A DNA stretch of 64,000 nt from Flavobacterium beibuense F44-8 (GCF_000769915.1 NZ_JRLV01000006.1:124001-188000); one strand, 5' to 3'; positions 16,912-25,695 are shown, numbered from the stretch's first letter. The notes: generated by a model not told the origin, from the sequence alone. Numbers and translations: made by a program.

Positions 16912-17880
16912 TTATATAGTGTCACCTTTATCAAAAAATACAGTGTTGACCCAATTGTCTATAGTGTATTTATAGTATATGTTTTCGCTTAACGGTTCAT
17001 AAGGCGTTTCAAAAAAGGAAGCCTCAATTACAGGATTATCGGCATCTACAATCAAAATGTTATTCGGATTGTAAAAATCATAATCCTTAATGGTCTTGTT
17101 TGTTGTTATCAGTTTCTTTTGGTAGCAAAGGGAATCAAATACCCTAAAGCTGAGACCGGTTTGATTAACCCTTACTATATCTACAAAAACCCGTGCATCG
17201 TTCATGTACTGGTCAAGCTTGTCCAGTTTTATAATATCCCTTTGATGTTTTATGTTCGGGTTCAGCCCTGCAGGTTTATGTTTGCCCACCAGCATAAAAT
17301 TGTACTTAACGTTTATGCTGTCTAAGCTGTTTGCTATACTATTAAGGGCTTGTAATCGTTCATCTATTGACAGTATCATAAATGCTCCGTAAGTAGCTTC
17401 GTTTGGCTGCTGTAACGGCTTTTTATCCATATAGATGTAGTTGCTTATTGGCGAAAAACCATATTGGGCAACATCATCACTGTCAAAAGAGAATATTCTG
17501 TCAAAAATATTATCCAGTAAATGGTCTATTGGGTAGCGTTTAGAGCTGTCATACAGGTACGCTATATATTCTTTTGTATATGTTTTTATATGCCTGTGTA
17601 TGGTAACAGGTATAAGCTCTGGGTTTATAACCAGTATCTTGTCCTGTGGCCCCAGTTTTTTTAGTTCGTCTAAAATATATTGGTGCTGCTTTATCTTTTT
17701 AATATTCCTTTTAAGGAGTGTTTTGCTAAGGCTATTGGTTATCCTGTGAAAAGGGGTAGGGTATTTGTATTTAAATTTCCCTGTATTAATATGGTGTGCC
17801 TCTATGTTTTTGTCTTTAAGGGCTTTTATTATATGTTGGTCGTATTCCCAGTGGTCAAAGCTGATAAGGCATATTTTCAT
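16912..17880 (-). CDS. Glycosyltransferase, WaaS/CgeB-like (copy 2)
   Basis: 322 residues, a diverged tandem paralogue of the preceding entry. It shares [30 protein letters not shown] and the C-terminal PYEPLSENIYYKYTIDNWV pattern. Its TAA directly abuts the ATG of copy 1. Donor and acceptor are unknown; outer-core or capsule decoration is the likely setting. Upstream lies an AT-rich region with an inverted repeat at 17959-18000. Confidence 0.7.
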   Translation of the reverse strand: MKICLISFDHWEYDQHIIKALKDKNIEAHHINTGKFKYKYPTPFHRITNSLSKTLLKRNIKKIKQHQYILDELKKLGPQDKILVINPELIPVTIHRHIKTYTKEYIAYLYDSSKRYPIDHLLDNIFDRIFSFDSDDVAQYGFSPISNYIYMDKKPLQQPNEATYGAFMILSIDERLQALNSIANSLDSINVKYNFMLVGKHKPAGLNPNIKHQRDIIKLDKLDQYMNDARVFVDIVRVNQTGLSFRVFDSLCYQKKLITTNKTIKDYDFYNPNNILIVDADNPVIEASFFETPYEPLSENIYYKYTIDNWVNTVFFDKGDTI

Positions 17881-17958
17881 TTGAATAGATTTTAAGAGAA
17901 AGGCTTATAACTCATAAATTATTGCAAAAATATTATTTTTAATGACGGAATTGTTTAA

Positions 17959-18000
17959 AAAATAATAATTTGAAACAAATTATGATTCCATTATTATTTT
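17959..18000. repeat. AT-rich inverted repeat between divergent glycan genes
   Basis: AAAATAATAAT (17959-17969) and ATTATTATTTT (17990-18000) form an 11-bp perfect inverted repeat with a 20-bp interval. It sits immediately upstream of the TATTTTTG box at 18003. It may be an operator or an UP-like element. Confidence 0.4.
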
Positions 18001-18002
18001 GG

Positions 18003-18010
18003 TATTTTTG
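18003..18010 (+). promoter_or_regulatory. Promoter -7 box (TATTTTTG) for 18051 gene
   Basis: An exact TAnnTTTG match, 40 bp upstream of the ATG at 18051. Confidence 0.5.
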
Positions 18011-18050
18011 CCCACTTTAACATTTGTAGGCAAGTTAAAAGTACGTTATT

Positions 18051-18959
18051 ATGAAGAAGATTCACGTTGGGTTCCTTTTGTCCTATGACTATGAGAAGCT
18101 TAAACTGGCTATTCCACCTGTATACAAGGGGGCAGACAGAATTTTTATAGCAATGGACGAGGAATTAAGAACCTGGTCTGGTAATACTTTTGAGGTGGAT
18201 CCTTCATTTTTTGAATGGGTTAAGGAGTTTGATGTCGATAATAAAATAGAGTATTACAGCGATAACTTTTATGTCCCTGAACTTAATGCTATACAAAACG
18301 ATACCCGTGAAAGGCACATGCTAGGCCTTAAAATGGGTATAGGCAACTGGTTAATACAGGTAGATAGTGATGAGTATTTTATAGACTTTGAGCGTTTTGT
18401 AAAACACCTTAGGAAGTACGACTGCTACCTTAAAAACCCTGAAAAGAATCCTATACAGTTTGCCGGTTTCCATATCAATGTATACAAATACCTTGACGAT
18501 GGATTGCTGTATGTAAATAAGCCTACAAAACTGCTTTTAGCGACTAATTATCCTAATTATAAGAATGCCAAAAACACCAAAGAAAGGATAGTTTACCATG
18601 ATACTTTTATCCTGCATGAAGGCCTTGCCAGAACCGAAGAGGAACTGGAGCTTAAACTGGCTAACTGGGGACATATGCATGAGGTAAACATGACTTTTTT
18701 GGATAAATGGAAAATGGCTAATAAAGATAATTACCATACCATTAAGGATGTTTTTTATCTTGAACCGGGAATATGGAAAGAGCTGGGATACCTGCCTTCC
18801 AAATCCCTAACAGACCTTAAAAAGCTGGTAGCGAAAGACCCTAACCTGCAAATCCCGAAAATGAAACTCTTTTTCAGGAATTTCGGGCAATGGTTTAAAC
18901 ATTCTAAAATTAAAAAACCGGGCTATAAGCCTTATTACGAAAAGTATTTTAACAGCTAA
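18051..18959 (+). CDS. Glycosyltransferase-like protein (GT2-type fold)
   Basis: 302 residues. The N-terminal VGFLLSYDYEKLKLAI and the acidic WLIQVDSDEYF (DxD near residue 105) fit a GT-A nucleotide-sugar transferase. The C-terminus is basic (KHSKIKKPGYKPYYEKYF), which may favour membrane contact. Its TAA overlaps the next ATG (TAATG), so the pair is translationally coupled. The sugar specificity is unknown. Confidence 0.7.
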   Translation: MKKIHVGFLLSYDYEKLKLAIPPVYKGADRIFIAMDEELRTWSGNTFEVDPSFFEWVKEFDVDNKIEYYSDNFYVPELNAIQNDTRERHMLGLKMGIGNWLIQVDSDEYFIDFERFVKHLRKYDCYLKNPEKNPIQFAGFHINVYKYLDDGLLYVNKPTKLLLATNYPNYKNAKNTKERIVYHDTFILHEGLARTEEELELKLANWGHMHEVNMTFLDKWKMANKDNYHTIKDVFYLEPGIWKELGYLPSKSLTDLKKLVAKDPNLQIPKMKLFFRNFGQWFKHSKIKKPGYKPYYEKYFNS

Positions 18960-19753
18960 TGGAAAAGTTCTCAGCCGCATTACTGATTTCTACTTACAAC
19001 TGGCCACAGGCACTGGAGGTAGTTTTTAAAAGTATTAAGGAACAAACGGTATTACCCGATGAGATTCTGATTGCTGATGACGGTTCTAAAGACGAAACCA
19101 AAAAACTGATAGATACTTTTGCTTCCCAGATAAAGGTGCCTGTAAAGCACTTTTGGCAGGAAGATGACGGTTTCAGAAAATCAAAAATACTTAACAAAGC
19201 TGTTGCAGGAAGCACGTCTGACTATATTATACAGGTGGACGGTGACTGTATTATGCACCGCAATTTTGTGGAAGATCATACAAAAGCTGCCCGAAAGGGG
19301 ATGTACCTGTATGGTGCCAGAGTAAATGTACTGGAAAGCGGAGTAGCACAGGTGCTTGAGGATAAGGTTACTTCATTTGGGTTTTCTTCAAAACTGATAA
19401 AAAACAAAACACGTAGCCTGCACATTCCTTTTTTGGCAGGTATGTATAAACCTCACAAGGAGTATTCAGATAAATTCAGGGGATGTAATGTGTCTTACTG
19501 GAAAAGTGATTTTATAGCGGTAAACGGCTATAATGAAGCTTTTGAAGGTTGGGGTAGGGAAGACTCTGATTTGGTTATCCGTATGGGTAATAACGGGGTT
19601 ATAGCAAAGCGACTGCGCTATGCAGGTATTGTTTTCCATATACACCACAAAATAAACTCAAGAGATAACTTTGAAACTAACGACAGGATACAACAGGAAA
19701 CTATTGCTAATAAAATAGTGCGTTGTGAGCAGGGTGTAAGTCAGTACCTGTAA
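18959..19753 (+). CDS. Family 2 glycosyltransferase with GT7-type C-terminus
   Basis: 264 residues. GT2 motifs: LLISTYNWPQALE at the start, ILIADDGSKDET, DGFRKSKILNKAV, then the DxD in IIQVDGDCIMH. The C-terminal GWGREDSDL resembles the galactosyltransferase-7 C-terminal region seen in chondroitin-synthase-like enzymes. It overlaps the previous gene by one base and is similar to the enzyme at 22080. It ends three bases from the opposite gene at 19757. Confidence 0.82.
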   Translation: MEKFSAALLISTYNWPQALEVVFKSIKEQTVLPDEILIADDGSKDETKKLIDTFASQIKVPVKHFWQEDDGFRKSKILNKAVAGSTSDYIIQVDGDCIMHRNFVEDHTKAARKGMYLYGARVNVLESGVAQVLEDKVTSFGFSSKLIKNKTRSLHIPFLAGMYKPHKEYSDKFRGCNVSYWKSDFIAVNGYNEAFEGWGREDSDLVIRMGNNGVIAKRLRYAGIVFHIHHKINSRDNFETNDRIQQETIANKIVRCEQGVSQYL

Positions 19754-19756
19754 TTG

Positions 19757-20524
19757 TTAGTTTATTTTTCTGTACTTCATCCAAAGCTGAATGTAGCGTT
19801 TAAATACCGAGAAGGAGTGGATGTAGGCAAGTATAAATCCTTCTTTACCATCTAGTATACCCAGCCTGTAAAAGTACTGCCAGCAAAAACGGTAAAACGG
19901 CCTGAATAAAAAGTGATAGGCATTTGGCCTTACTTTTCTTCCATACAGGTTTTCTGCCTGCAGTTTACTGTAAAGATTTAGTTTGTTGTTGTAGTTATCA
20001 AAACTTCTGTAGCTGTAATGATCTACCTTTTCCCTTAAGGTACATACTCTTCCTTTTGCTGAAATTACTTCGTGTACAAGTCCGGTATATTTGCAGTGTT
20101 TTTTATTAAAAACACGAACGGCCTTATCGGTTCTCCATCCGCCATAACGAATGTGCTTGCCCATAAAGTGGAACTTACGTTTAACGAAATAGGCTACAAT
20201 ACCGTCTTTGTTTTCTACGGCCTGTTTTATTTCGGTTTCAAGGGCGGGAGTAACAATTTCGTCGAGGTCAAAAAATAATATCCAATCATTAGAAGCCTGT
20301 TCAATGGCAAAATTTCTTTGGCTGGAAAAATCAGTAAATTCGTTTTTTATGAACTTCACATTAAGTTCATTTGCCAGTTTTTCGGTAGCATCGGTGCTGT
20401 ATGAGTCTACGATAATAATTTCATCTGCAAAAGACAGGCTTTTCACATACCTGTTTATATTCTCTTCTTCATTGTAAGTAATGGCGAGGGCAGTTATTTT
20501 CGTACTCAAATTATTTTCTGGCAT
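19757..20524 (-). CDS. Family 2 glycosyltransferase, WaaE/KdtX-like
   Basis: 255 residues with the GT2 head ITALAITYNEEENI, DEIIIVDSYSTDAT, and DLDEIV as the metal-binding acidic motif near residue 90. The central VHEVI and the basic C-terminus (FKRYIQLWMKYRK) are typical of LPS-core beta-1,4-glucosyltransferase-like proteins (WaaE/KdtX). It is very similar in layout to the gene at 21283. A TACATTTG box lies 18 bp upstream. Confidence 0.82.
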   Translation of the reverse strand: MPENNLSTKITALAITYNEEENINRYVKSLSFADEIIIVDSYSTDATEKLANELNVKFIKNEFTDFSSQRNFAIEQASNDWILFFDLDEIVTPALETEIKQAVENKDGIVAYFVKRKFHFMGKHIRYGGWRTDKAVRVFNKKHCKYTGLVHEVISAKGRVCTLREKVDHYSYRSFDNYNNKLNLYSKLQAENLYGRKVRPNAYHFLFRPFYRFCWQYFYRLGILDGKEGFILAYIHSFSVFKRYIQLWMKYRKIN

Positions 20525-20541
20525 AAATGTTATATAATTGG

Positions 20542-20549
20542 CAAATGTA
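20542..20549 (-). promoter_or_regulatory. Promoter -7 box (TACATTTG) for 19757-20524
   Basis: Minus-strand TACATTTG is an exact consensus match, ending 17 bp before the ATG at 20524, which implies a very short 5' leader. Confidence 0.5.
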
Positions 20550-20580
20550 ATAATTTTACACTTACTAAAATTTTAAAAAA

Positions 20581-21291
20581 ATGACACAATTACCCGTTTT
20601 AATGTATCATAACGTGTGTGCTTTTAACGAAATGAGCAAAGGGCTAACAATTTCGCAACAAAAACTAGAGGAGCAATTTCAATATCTGGCATGCAATTAT
20701 ACTACTTTTCATTTATCTGAACTCGAAAAAAATGAAAATATTAAGGGTAAAGGTGTGGTAATAACTTTTGATGATGTTACGGTGAATCAGTTAGAGTTTG
20801 CCGTACCATTATTAGAGAAATATAAGCTTAAGGCTACCTTTTTTATTCCGTTTAATTATGTGGGTAAATCTGACCTGTGGAATAAGGGAACCGAACCTAT
20901 TATGGACATACAGCAATTAAAATCATTAAACAGTGATTTGATTGAACTGGGGTATCATTCTTTTATGCATGGTCGTTATGACCAAATGAGCGATGAGGAG
21001 ATTAATAAGGATTTTGACCAATGCCGCATTTTTATTGACGAAAACAATCTTAATGTTTACCCTGCTGTGGCTTATCCGTATGGTAATTATCCAAAAAAGG
21101 AACCTGCAAAAACACATTTTAAGCAACTGCTTAATAAAAACGGAATGAAAATGGGGCTCAAAATAGGTAACAGGATTAATAAATATCCGTTAAGGGAAAA
21201 CTACGAAATACAGCGTATTGATGTAAAGGGTGAAGACAGCCTTTTTAAATTTAAACTAAAACTAAAGTTTGGTAAGCTAAAATTATTTTAA
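20581..21291 (+). CDS. Polysaccharide deacetylase (NodB-like)
   Basis: 236 residues. NodB motifs: the catalytic acidic VVITFDD near residue 63 and the metal-binding pair in HSFMH near residue 122; YPYGNYPKKEP forms the next motif. The enzyme would remove acetyl groups from N-acetylated sugars, metal-dependent. No signal peptide is visible, so it may act in the cytoplasm or at the membrane rather than on finished glycan. Its last 9 bp overlap the opposite gene at 21283. Confidence 0.85.
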   Translation: MTQLPVLMYHNVCAFNEMSKGLTISQQKLEEQFQYLACNYTTFHLSELEKNENIKGKGVVITFDDVTVNQLEFAVPLLEKYKLKATFFIPFNYVGKSDLWNKGTEPIMDIQQLKSLNSDLIELGYHSFMHGRYDQMSDEEINKDFDQCRIFIDENNLNVYPAVAYPYGNYPKKEPAKTHFKQLLNKNGMKMGLKIGNRINKYPLRENYEIQRIDVKGEDSLFKFKLKLKFGKLKLF

Positions 21292-22020
21292 ACCCTTTTG
21301 CAGTAGTAATAGCTTTGCATAGCGTGATAGTACTCCGTAGGCATTAATACTGGCAAGGGCAAGCCCCGGTACACCGTCTAAAAAGCCTCCTTTAATAATG
21401 TAGGTATGGAAAAAGCGGTACATAGGCTTAAAGACAAGGTGAAAATAAGTCACTTTTTTTCCTTTTTTTAGGCTCATGCCTGCCTGAAACCATGCGTAAG
21501 AATCTTTTTTTTGTAACCAGTGGAAAAAGCCTTTGTAGGTATAATGAACCATAAAGTTTTTAAGTTCACCTGTACTGCCGTTTACGTTTAGCTTTTCGTG
21601 CACATCTCCTGTAAACTTAACGTCATTGTTTTTTACCAGCCTGGTAACACGGTCTATTTTGTGGTATAAAAAGCGGTTCATATAAAAATGCAGGAACTTA
21701 ATTTTATAACCCTGATGTTTTGGGTTGGCTATAGTATCCTGTATTTCAAACCACAGCTTTTGGGTAACGCGCTCATCGGCATCCATAAACAGTATCCAGT
21801 CTCCGGTAGCGTGGGGAAGGGCAAAGTTTTTTTGTGCCGAAAAATTATCAAACTTCCTTTCTATAACCCTGCATCCCAGTGCCAGTGCTTTTTCTTTGGT
21901 GCTGTCGGTACTGTAAGAGTCTATTACAATAATCTCATAAGTTCCTTTAACTGATTTTACAGCATCCTCTATATAGGCTTCTTCATTGTAGGTCGGGATA
22001 ATTACAGAAAGTTTATTCAT
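21283..22020 (-). CDS. Family 2 glycosyltransferase, WaaE/KdtX-like (second copy)
   Basis: 245 residues: LSVIIPTYNEEAYIEDAV, YEIIVIDSYSTDST and LFMDADERV for metal binding, then DVHEKL. It is a paralogue of the gene at 19757, with the same length and same C-terminal layout (PGLALASINAYGVLSRYAKL). Its 3' end overlaps the deacetylase. No clear promoter box was found before the ATG at 22020. Confidence 0.82.
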   Translation of the reverse strand: MNKLSVIIPTYNEEAYIEDAVKSVKGTYEIIVIDSYSTDSTKEKALALGCRVIERKFDNFSAQKNFALPHATGDWILFMDADERVTQKLWFEIQDTIANPKHQGYKIKFLHFYMNRFLYHKIDRVTRLVKNNDVKFTGDVHEKLNVNGSTGELKNFMVHYTYKGFFHWLQKKDSYAWFQAGMSLKKGKKVTYFHLVFKPMYRFFHTYIIKGGFLDGVPGLALASINAYGVLSRYAKLLLLQKGLK

Positions 22021-22067
22021 AAGCTGTAGCGCGGGTTAGAATTACACAAAACTAAAAAAAATTGAAT

Positions 22068-22075
22068 TATCTTTG
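22068..22075 (+). promoter_or_regulatory. Promoter -7 box (TATCTTTG) almost on the start codon
   Basis: TATCTTTG ends four bases before ATG 22080. Transcription would begin at or next to the start codon, so the message may be leaderless. Confidence 0.55.
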
Positions 22076-22079
22076 CGGC

Positions 22080-22898
22080 ATGATGCAAAAGAATATTTCT
22101 GTAATAATTAGTACATACAATTCGGTAGAATGGCTGAAAAAAGTGCTATGGGGTTATAACACTCAAACTTATAAAGAGTTTGAAATGGTTATTGCAGATG
22201 ATGGCTCACGTGAAGATACAAAGCAAATGATTGATGCAATGAGGGAAGAGGTTTCTTACCCCATTATTCACGTTTGGCATGAAGATAACGGATTCCAAAA
22301 ATCACAAATTTTAAATAAGGCACTACTTGCCTGTACTACAGATTATGTGTTAATGAGTGATGGTGACTGTATACCACGGCCTGATTTTGTGGAGCAGCAC
22401 ATTAAGTATAGGGAAGAGGGGTATTTCCTTTCGGGAGGATACCATAAGCTGCCTATGGAGCTTTCAAAATCACTTTCTAAAGAAGATATATATTCGGGAA
22501 GATGCTTTGATGTAGACTGGCTTAAAAAGAACGGTATGGCTACCTCATTTAAAAACAATAAGGTAGATGCTATGGGTATAAAGAGTGCTATACTTAATAT
22601 GGTAACTACAACCAAGCCAAGCTGGAACGGTCACAACTCTTCGGGTTGGATAAAAGACATCAAGGCTATAAACGGTTTTGATGAAAGAATGCAGTATGGC
22701 GGACAGGACAGGGAACTGGGTGAAAGGCTGGTTAACCTTGGTATTATACCAAAGCAGATACGCTACAGTACTATTTGCCTGCACTTAGATCACCCAAGAG
22801 GTTATGCAACACCCGAATCGATAAACAAAAACAGGTCGATAAGGAAAGTAACCCGAACCGAGAAAAGAAAATGGACAGACTACGGCATCGTTAAATAA
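22080..22898 (+). CDS. Family 2 glycosyltransferase
   Basis: About 272 residues from ATG 22080 (another ATG follows at once, at 22083). A farther upstream start at 22062 is excluded because the promoter box lies within it. GT2 motifs: ISVIISTYNSVEWL, MVIADDGSREDT, DNGFQKSQILNKA and LMSDGDCIP. It is a paralogue of the enzyme at 18959; GGQDRELGERL replaces the GT7-like segment. The 3' end of the coding sequence is part of a terminator hairpin. Donor and acceptor are unknown. Confidence 0.8.
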   Translation: MMQKNISVIISTYNSVEWLKKVLWGYNTQTYKEFEMVIADDGSREDTKQMIDAMREEVSYPIIHVWHEDNGFQKSQILNKALLACTTDYVLMSDGDCIPRPDFVEQHIKYREEGYFLSGGYHKLPMELSKSLSKEDIYSGRCFDVDWLKKNGMATSFKNNKVDAMGIKSAILNMVTTTKPSWNGHNSSGWIKDIKAINGFDERMQYGGQDRELGERLVNLGIIPKQIRYSTICLHLDHPRGYATPESINKNRSIRKVTRTEKRKWTDYGIVK

Positions 22899-22912
22899 CG
22901 GTGCTTTTTTTT
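22885..22912 (+). terminator. Terminator overlapping the 3' end of the glycosyltransferase gene
   Basis: GCATCGTTA pairs with TAACGGTGC (one G-U) and is followed by eight T. The left arm includes the last codons and the stop at 22898. Confidence 0.7.
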
Positions 22913-22915
22913 GAT

Positions 22916-23977
22916 CTATAGGTTACTTTTAAGGAAAGTATCCAGTTCCGGTAAAATCATTTCCGGGGTAAGCTGTTTGTAAAGTTCGTGTGGGTCTTTC
23001 TCTATTTTCTTGCGCTCATCATAAGTAAAACTGTCAAACAGGTTAGGCTTCATTTCCAGCAGGTGTACGCTTTTATGGAACTTACCATCCTCAAAACTTG
23101 CCCAGTGTGCCTTGTTAACATAAGGCGAAAAGATAGTGAAAGTAGGTTTGCCTAAAGCCTTGGCGATGTGTACCGTTCCGCCTTCGTTTGCAACAAGGGC
23201 ATCGGCCTGGTACATTACTTTGATAAAATCGCGTATGGTTTTAGGGTATATATCCAGTATGATGTTCTCTTTGTGTTTGCACATCTCATAAATTTTCATG
23301 GCCTCGTCCTTTTGGTGCGGCGCATAATTGAAAAAGATGTACACGTTATAGTTTTCGGCAATAAAGTCACACATTTCGGCAACATACTCATAAGGCATTG
23401 ATTTTTGTGGCGTACTTCCCAGTACACCCATAACAATAACCTTTTTGTCGCTGTACTTGCTTAGCCAGTCTTCCTTTTTTTCTTCTTCCGAAAGGAATAT
23501 GTGCGGCTCATAATCTACCGTTTCAAAATTATCGGCTATTCTTAACAGGTGTATACGGTCTTCAATGGCTTTTCCGCAAATGTGACTACCTTCTTTCAGC
23601 GGACGGGTAGGGTGGGTATAGTACCCCCAGTTGCCCAGCTTTTTACGGCTTTTATTACCAATGGTCATTTTAGCACCCGAGAATTTACAGATAATCCTGC
23701 TTTGGGTTTTGGAGTAGGAGTCAAAAATAATATCATATTTTTCGGCTCTTACCTGTTGTATGGTTTCAATAAGTACAGGGAGTCTTTTCAGTTCCTTCTC
23801 ATTAAGCGAAATAAAGCGGTCAATATTAGGGTTGTTCATTACCACACCCTCGGTGAAATCGTATGCCATAAGGTGGATTTCACTGTCGGGGTATTTTGCT
23901 TTAAAGTTATTGGCAATTACCGATGCGATTAAAACGTCGCCTATTCGCTTATTTTGGATAATAAGTACTTTCTTCAT
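22916..23977 (-). CDS. Family 9 glycosyltransferase (heptosyltransferase-like)
   Basis: 353 residues in the GT9 layout. Residues 1-25 read KKVLIIQNKRIGDVLIAS, the first acceptor-side strand. The donor-side motif ALVANEGGTVHIAKALGKPTF is near residue 275. GT9 enzymes add heptose-type sugars to the LPS inner core from ADP-sugar donors. It faces the WaaP-like kinase across a short divergent promoter region; inner-core heptose phosphorylation by such kinases makes the pairing sensible, though this is inference. Confidence 0.87.
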   Translation of the reverse strand: MKKVLIIQNKRIGDVLIASVIANNFKAKYPDSEIHLMAYDFTEGVVMNNPNIDRFISLNEKELKRLPVLIETIQQVRAEKYDIIFDSYSKTQSRIICKFSGAKMTIGNKSRKKLGNWGYYTHPTRPLKEGSHICGKAIEDRIHLLRIADNFETVDYEPHIFLSEEEKKEDWLSKYSDKKVIVMGVLGSTPQKSMPYEYVAEMCDFIAENYNVYIFFNYAPHQKDEAMKIYEMCKHKENIILDIYPKTIRDFIKVMYQADALVANEGGTVHIAKALGKPTFTIFSPYVNKAHWASFEDGKFHKSVHLLEMKPNLFDSFTYDERKKIEKDPHELYKQLTPEMILPELDTFLKSNL

Positions 23978-24035
23978 ACAACTAAATCTATTGCAAAGTA
24001 ATACTTTTTTTCTACTTTTAAGGCAAAATTATCCT

Positions 24036-24803
24036 ATGCCTTTAAACATCTATACCCATCCCGACTATGCTTCCCAAAAAGACTTAATACTCAGTTTGGT
24101 GCAGGGATTTCACAACGAGGGGCAACTGCTGGTTAAAGGCTCCCGAAACATTATAAAGATAAACACACTAGGCAACGAAAAAGTCAATATCAAGTACTTT
24201 AAACGACCTAATGCAATGAATTCGGTAGTGTATTCGTGGTTAAGACCCTCTAAGGCGAGACGATCGTTTGAGTATGCGCAGTACCTTTTGGAGCATGATA
24301 TACTCACGCCTTTTCCCATTGCTTATGTGGAAGAACGTACGGCAACAGGGTTAAAGGAGAGCTTTTACATCTGTAGGCATATAGATTATGATTTTACCTT
24401 TAGGGAGCTGATACACGACCCTATGTTTGAAAACCGTAAGGTTATATTGGAGCAGTTTACCGAGTTTACCTTTAAGATGCATGAAAACAGGGTTAACTTT
24501 TTAGACCATTCACCGGGAAATACACTTATAGTGAATAAAGGTAACGGGCAATATGATTTTTACCTGATTGATCTTAACAGGATGAAGTTTGAGGATATGG
24601 ATACCGAGGCCCGTATGGATAACTTTAAAAAGTTATGGCCGTCACGAGCTATGGTTAAGATTATGGCCGATAAGTATGCCGAATTAAGCAAGCAGCCTGC
24701 CGAAAAGCTTTATGCCATATTAATGGAAAAAACGGTGGCATTTAAAAAGAAGATTACCAAAAAGAAATACCTGAAGCGTAAGCTGAAAGGCAAAAAGAAA
24801 TAA
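24036..24803 (+). CDS. Lipopolysaccharide kinase, WaaP/InaA-like
   Basis: About 255 residues from ATG 24036 (MPLNIYTHPDYASQ); a longer reading from 23760 runs antisense through the GT9 gene and is rejected. Kinase-fold signs: the catalytic loop NFLDHSPGNTLI near residue 168 and the metal-binding DLNRMKF near residue 188. It would phosphorylate a core sugar of the lipooligosaccharide on the inner face of the membrane. The C-terminal 30 residues are highly basic. It ends in a bidirectional terminator shared with dapD. Confidence 0.82.
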   Translation: MPLNIYTHPDYASQKDLILSLVQGFHNEGQLLVKGSRNIIKINTLGNEKVNIKYFKRPNAMNSVVYSWLRPSKARRSFEYAQYLLEHDILTPFPIAYVEERTATGLKESFYICRHIDYDFTFRELIHDPMFENRKVILEQFTEFTFKMHENRVNFLDHSPGNTLIVNKGNGQYDFYLIDLNRMKFEDMDTEARMDNFKKLWPSRAMVKIMADKYAELSKQPAEKLYAILMEKTVAFKKKITKKKYLKRKLKGKKK

Positions 24804-24834
24804 AAAAAGGGATTGTGAAAACAATCCCTTTTTT
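24802..24834. terminator. Bidirectional terminator between WaaP-like gene and dapD
   Basis: AAAAAAAGGGATTGT pairs with ACAATCCCTTTTTT around a GAAA loop. U tracts are present in both directions. Confidence 0.85.
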
Positions 24835-24852
24835 GTTATATAAACAGTATGA

Positions 24853-25668
24853 TTATACTGCTACATCATACTCCCTAAGTGCATTGTTAAGGGACGTTTT
24901 AAGATCGGTAGATTCTTTACGTTTACCAATAATAAGCGCACACGGAACCTGATATTCTCCGGCTGCAAATTTCTTGGTATAACTACCCGGTATCACTACA
25001 CTGCGTGCAGGTACAATACCTTTCATCTCTACCGGAGTATCTCCGGTAACGTCTATAATTTTAGTAGATGCAGTAAGGCAAACATTAGCACCAAGTACGG
25101 CTTCTTTCTCTACTCTTACGCCTTCTACAACTATACATCTTGAACCTATAAAGGCACCATCTTCAATAATAACCGGAGCGGCTTGTAACGGCTCTAATAC
25201 ACCACCAATACCTACACCACCGCTTAGGTGAACATTTTTACCAATTTGAGCACAACTACCTACAGTTGCCCAGGTATCTACCATTGTACCTTCATCTACA
25301 TAGGCACCAATGTTTACATAACTTGGCATAAGAATAACACCCGATGAGATGTAAGCACCATGACGTGCCACAGCATTTGGTACCACACGAACACCTTTTT
25401 CGGCATAATTGCGTTTTAAAGGCATTTTATCGTGGTATTCAAAAATACCTGCTTCAAGGGTTTCCATTTTCTGGATAGGGAAATACATAACCACTGCTTT
25501 CTTAACCCATTCGTTTACCTGCCATCCGCCTTCAATTGGTTCGGCAACACGAAGTTTACCTAAGTCAAGCTGCTCAATAACCTCACGAATCGCATTTGTT
25601 GTTGTCTCCTCCTGTAACAGGGCTCTGTTTTCCCAGGCCTGTTCTATAATGGTTTGTAAATTGCTCAT
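24853..25668 (-). CDS. dapD: Tetrahydrodipicolinate N-succinyltransferase
   Basis: 271 residues. A helical N-terminal domain (1-100) is followed by a left-handed beta-helix of hexapeptide repeats (GAYISSGVILMPSYVNIGAY, GVGIGGVLEPL, AFIGSRCIV) and a C-terminal extension. The enzyme transfers succinyl from succinyl-CoA in the succinylase route to meso-diaminopimelate and lysine. Length and motifs match the E. coli type. It is monocistronic, with a TATCTTTG box upstream. Confidence 0.95.
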   Translation of the reverse strand: MSNLQTIIEQAWENRALLQEETTTNAIREVIEQLDLGKLRVAEPIEGGWQVNEWVKKAVVMYFPIQKMETLEAGIFEYHDKMPLKRNYAEKGVRVVPNAVARHGAYISSGVILMPSYVNIGAYVDEGTMVDTWATVGSCAQIGKNVHLSGGVGIGGVLEPLQAAPVIIEDGAFIGSRCIVVEGVRVEKEAVLGANVCLTASTKIIDVTGDTPVEMKGIVPARSVVIPGSYTKKFAAGEYQVPCALIIGKRKESTDLKTSLNNALREYDVAV

Positions 25669-25687
25669 TGTAAAAATTTATTTTGCG

Positions 25688-25695
25688 CAAAGATA
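25688..25695 (-). promoter_or_regulatory. Promoter -7 box (TATCTTTG) of dapD
   Basis: An exact minus-strand consensus match, 19 bp before the ATG at 25668. Confidence 0.55.

Noticed and set aside
23760..24035. Upstream extension of the WaaP-like kinase
   Set aside because: It runs antisense through the family 9 glycosyltransferase gene; ATG 24036 starts the family-like protein.
14825..24803. Recent horizontal transfer of the glycan cluster
   Set aside because: I see no mobile-element genes, tRNA or flanking repeats, and composition looks like the surroundings; a measured GC or codon analysis would be needed to claim it.
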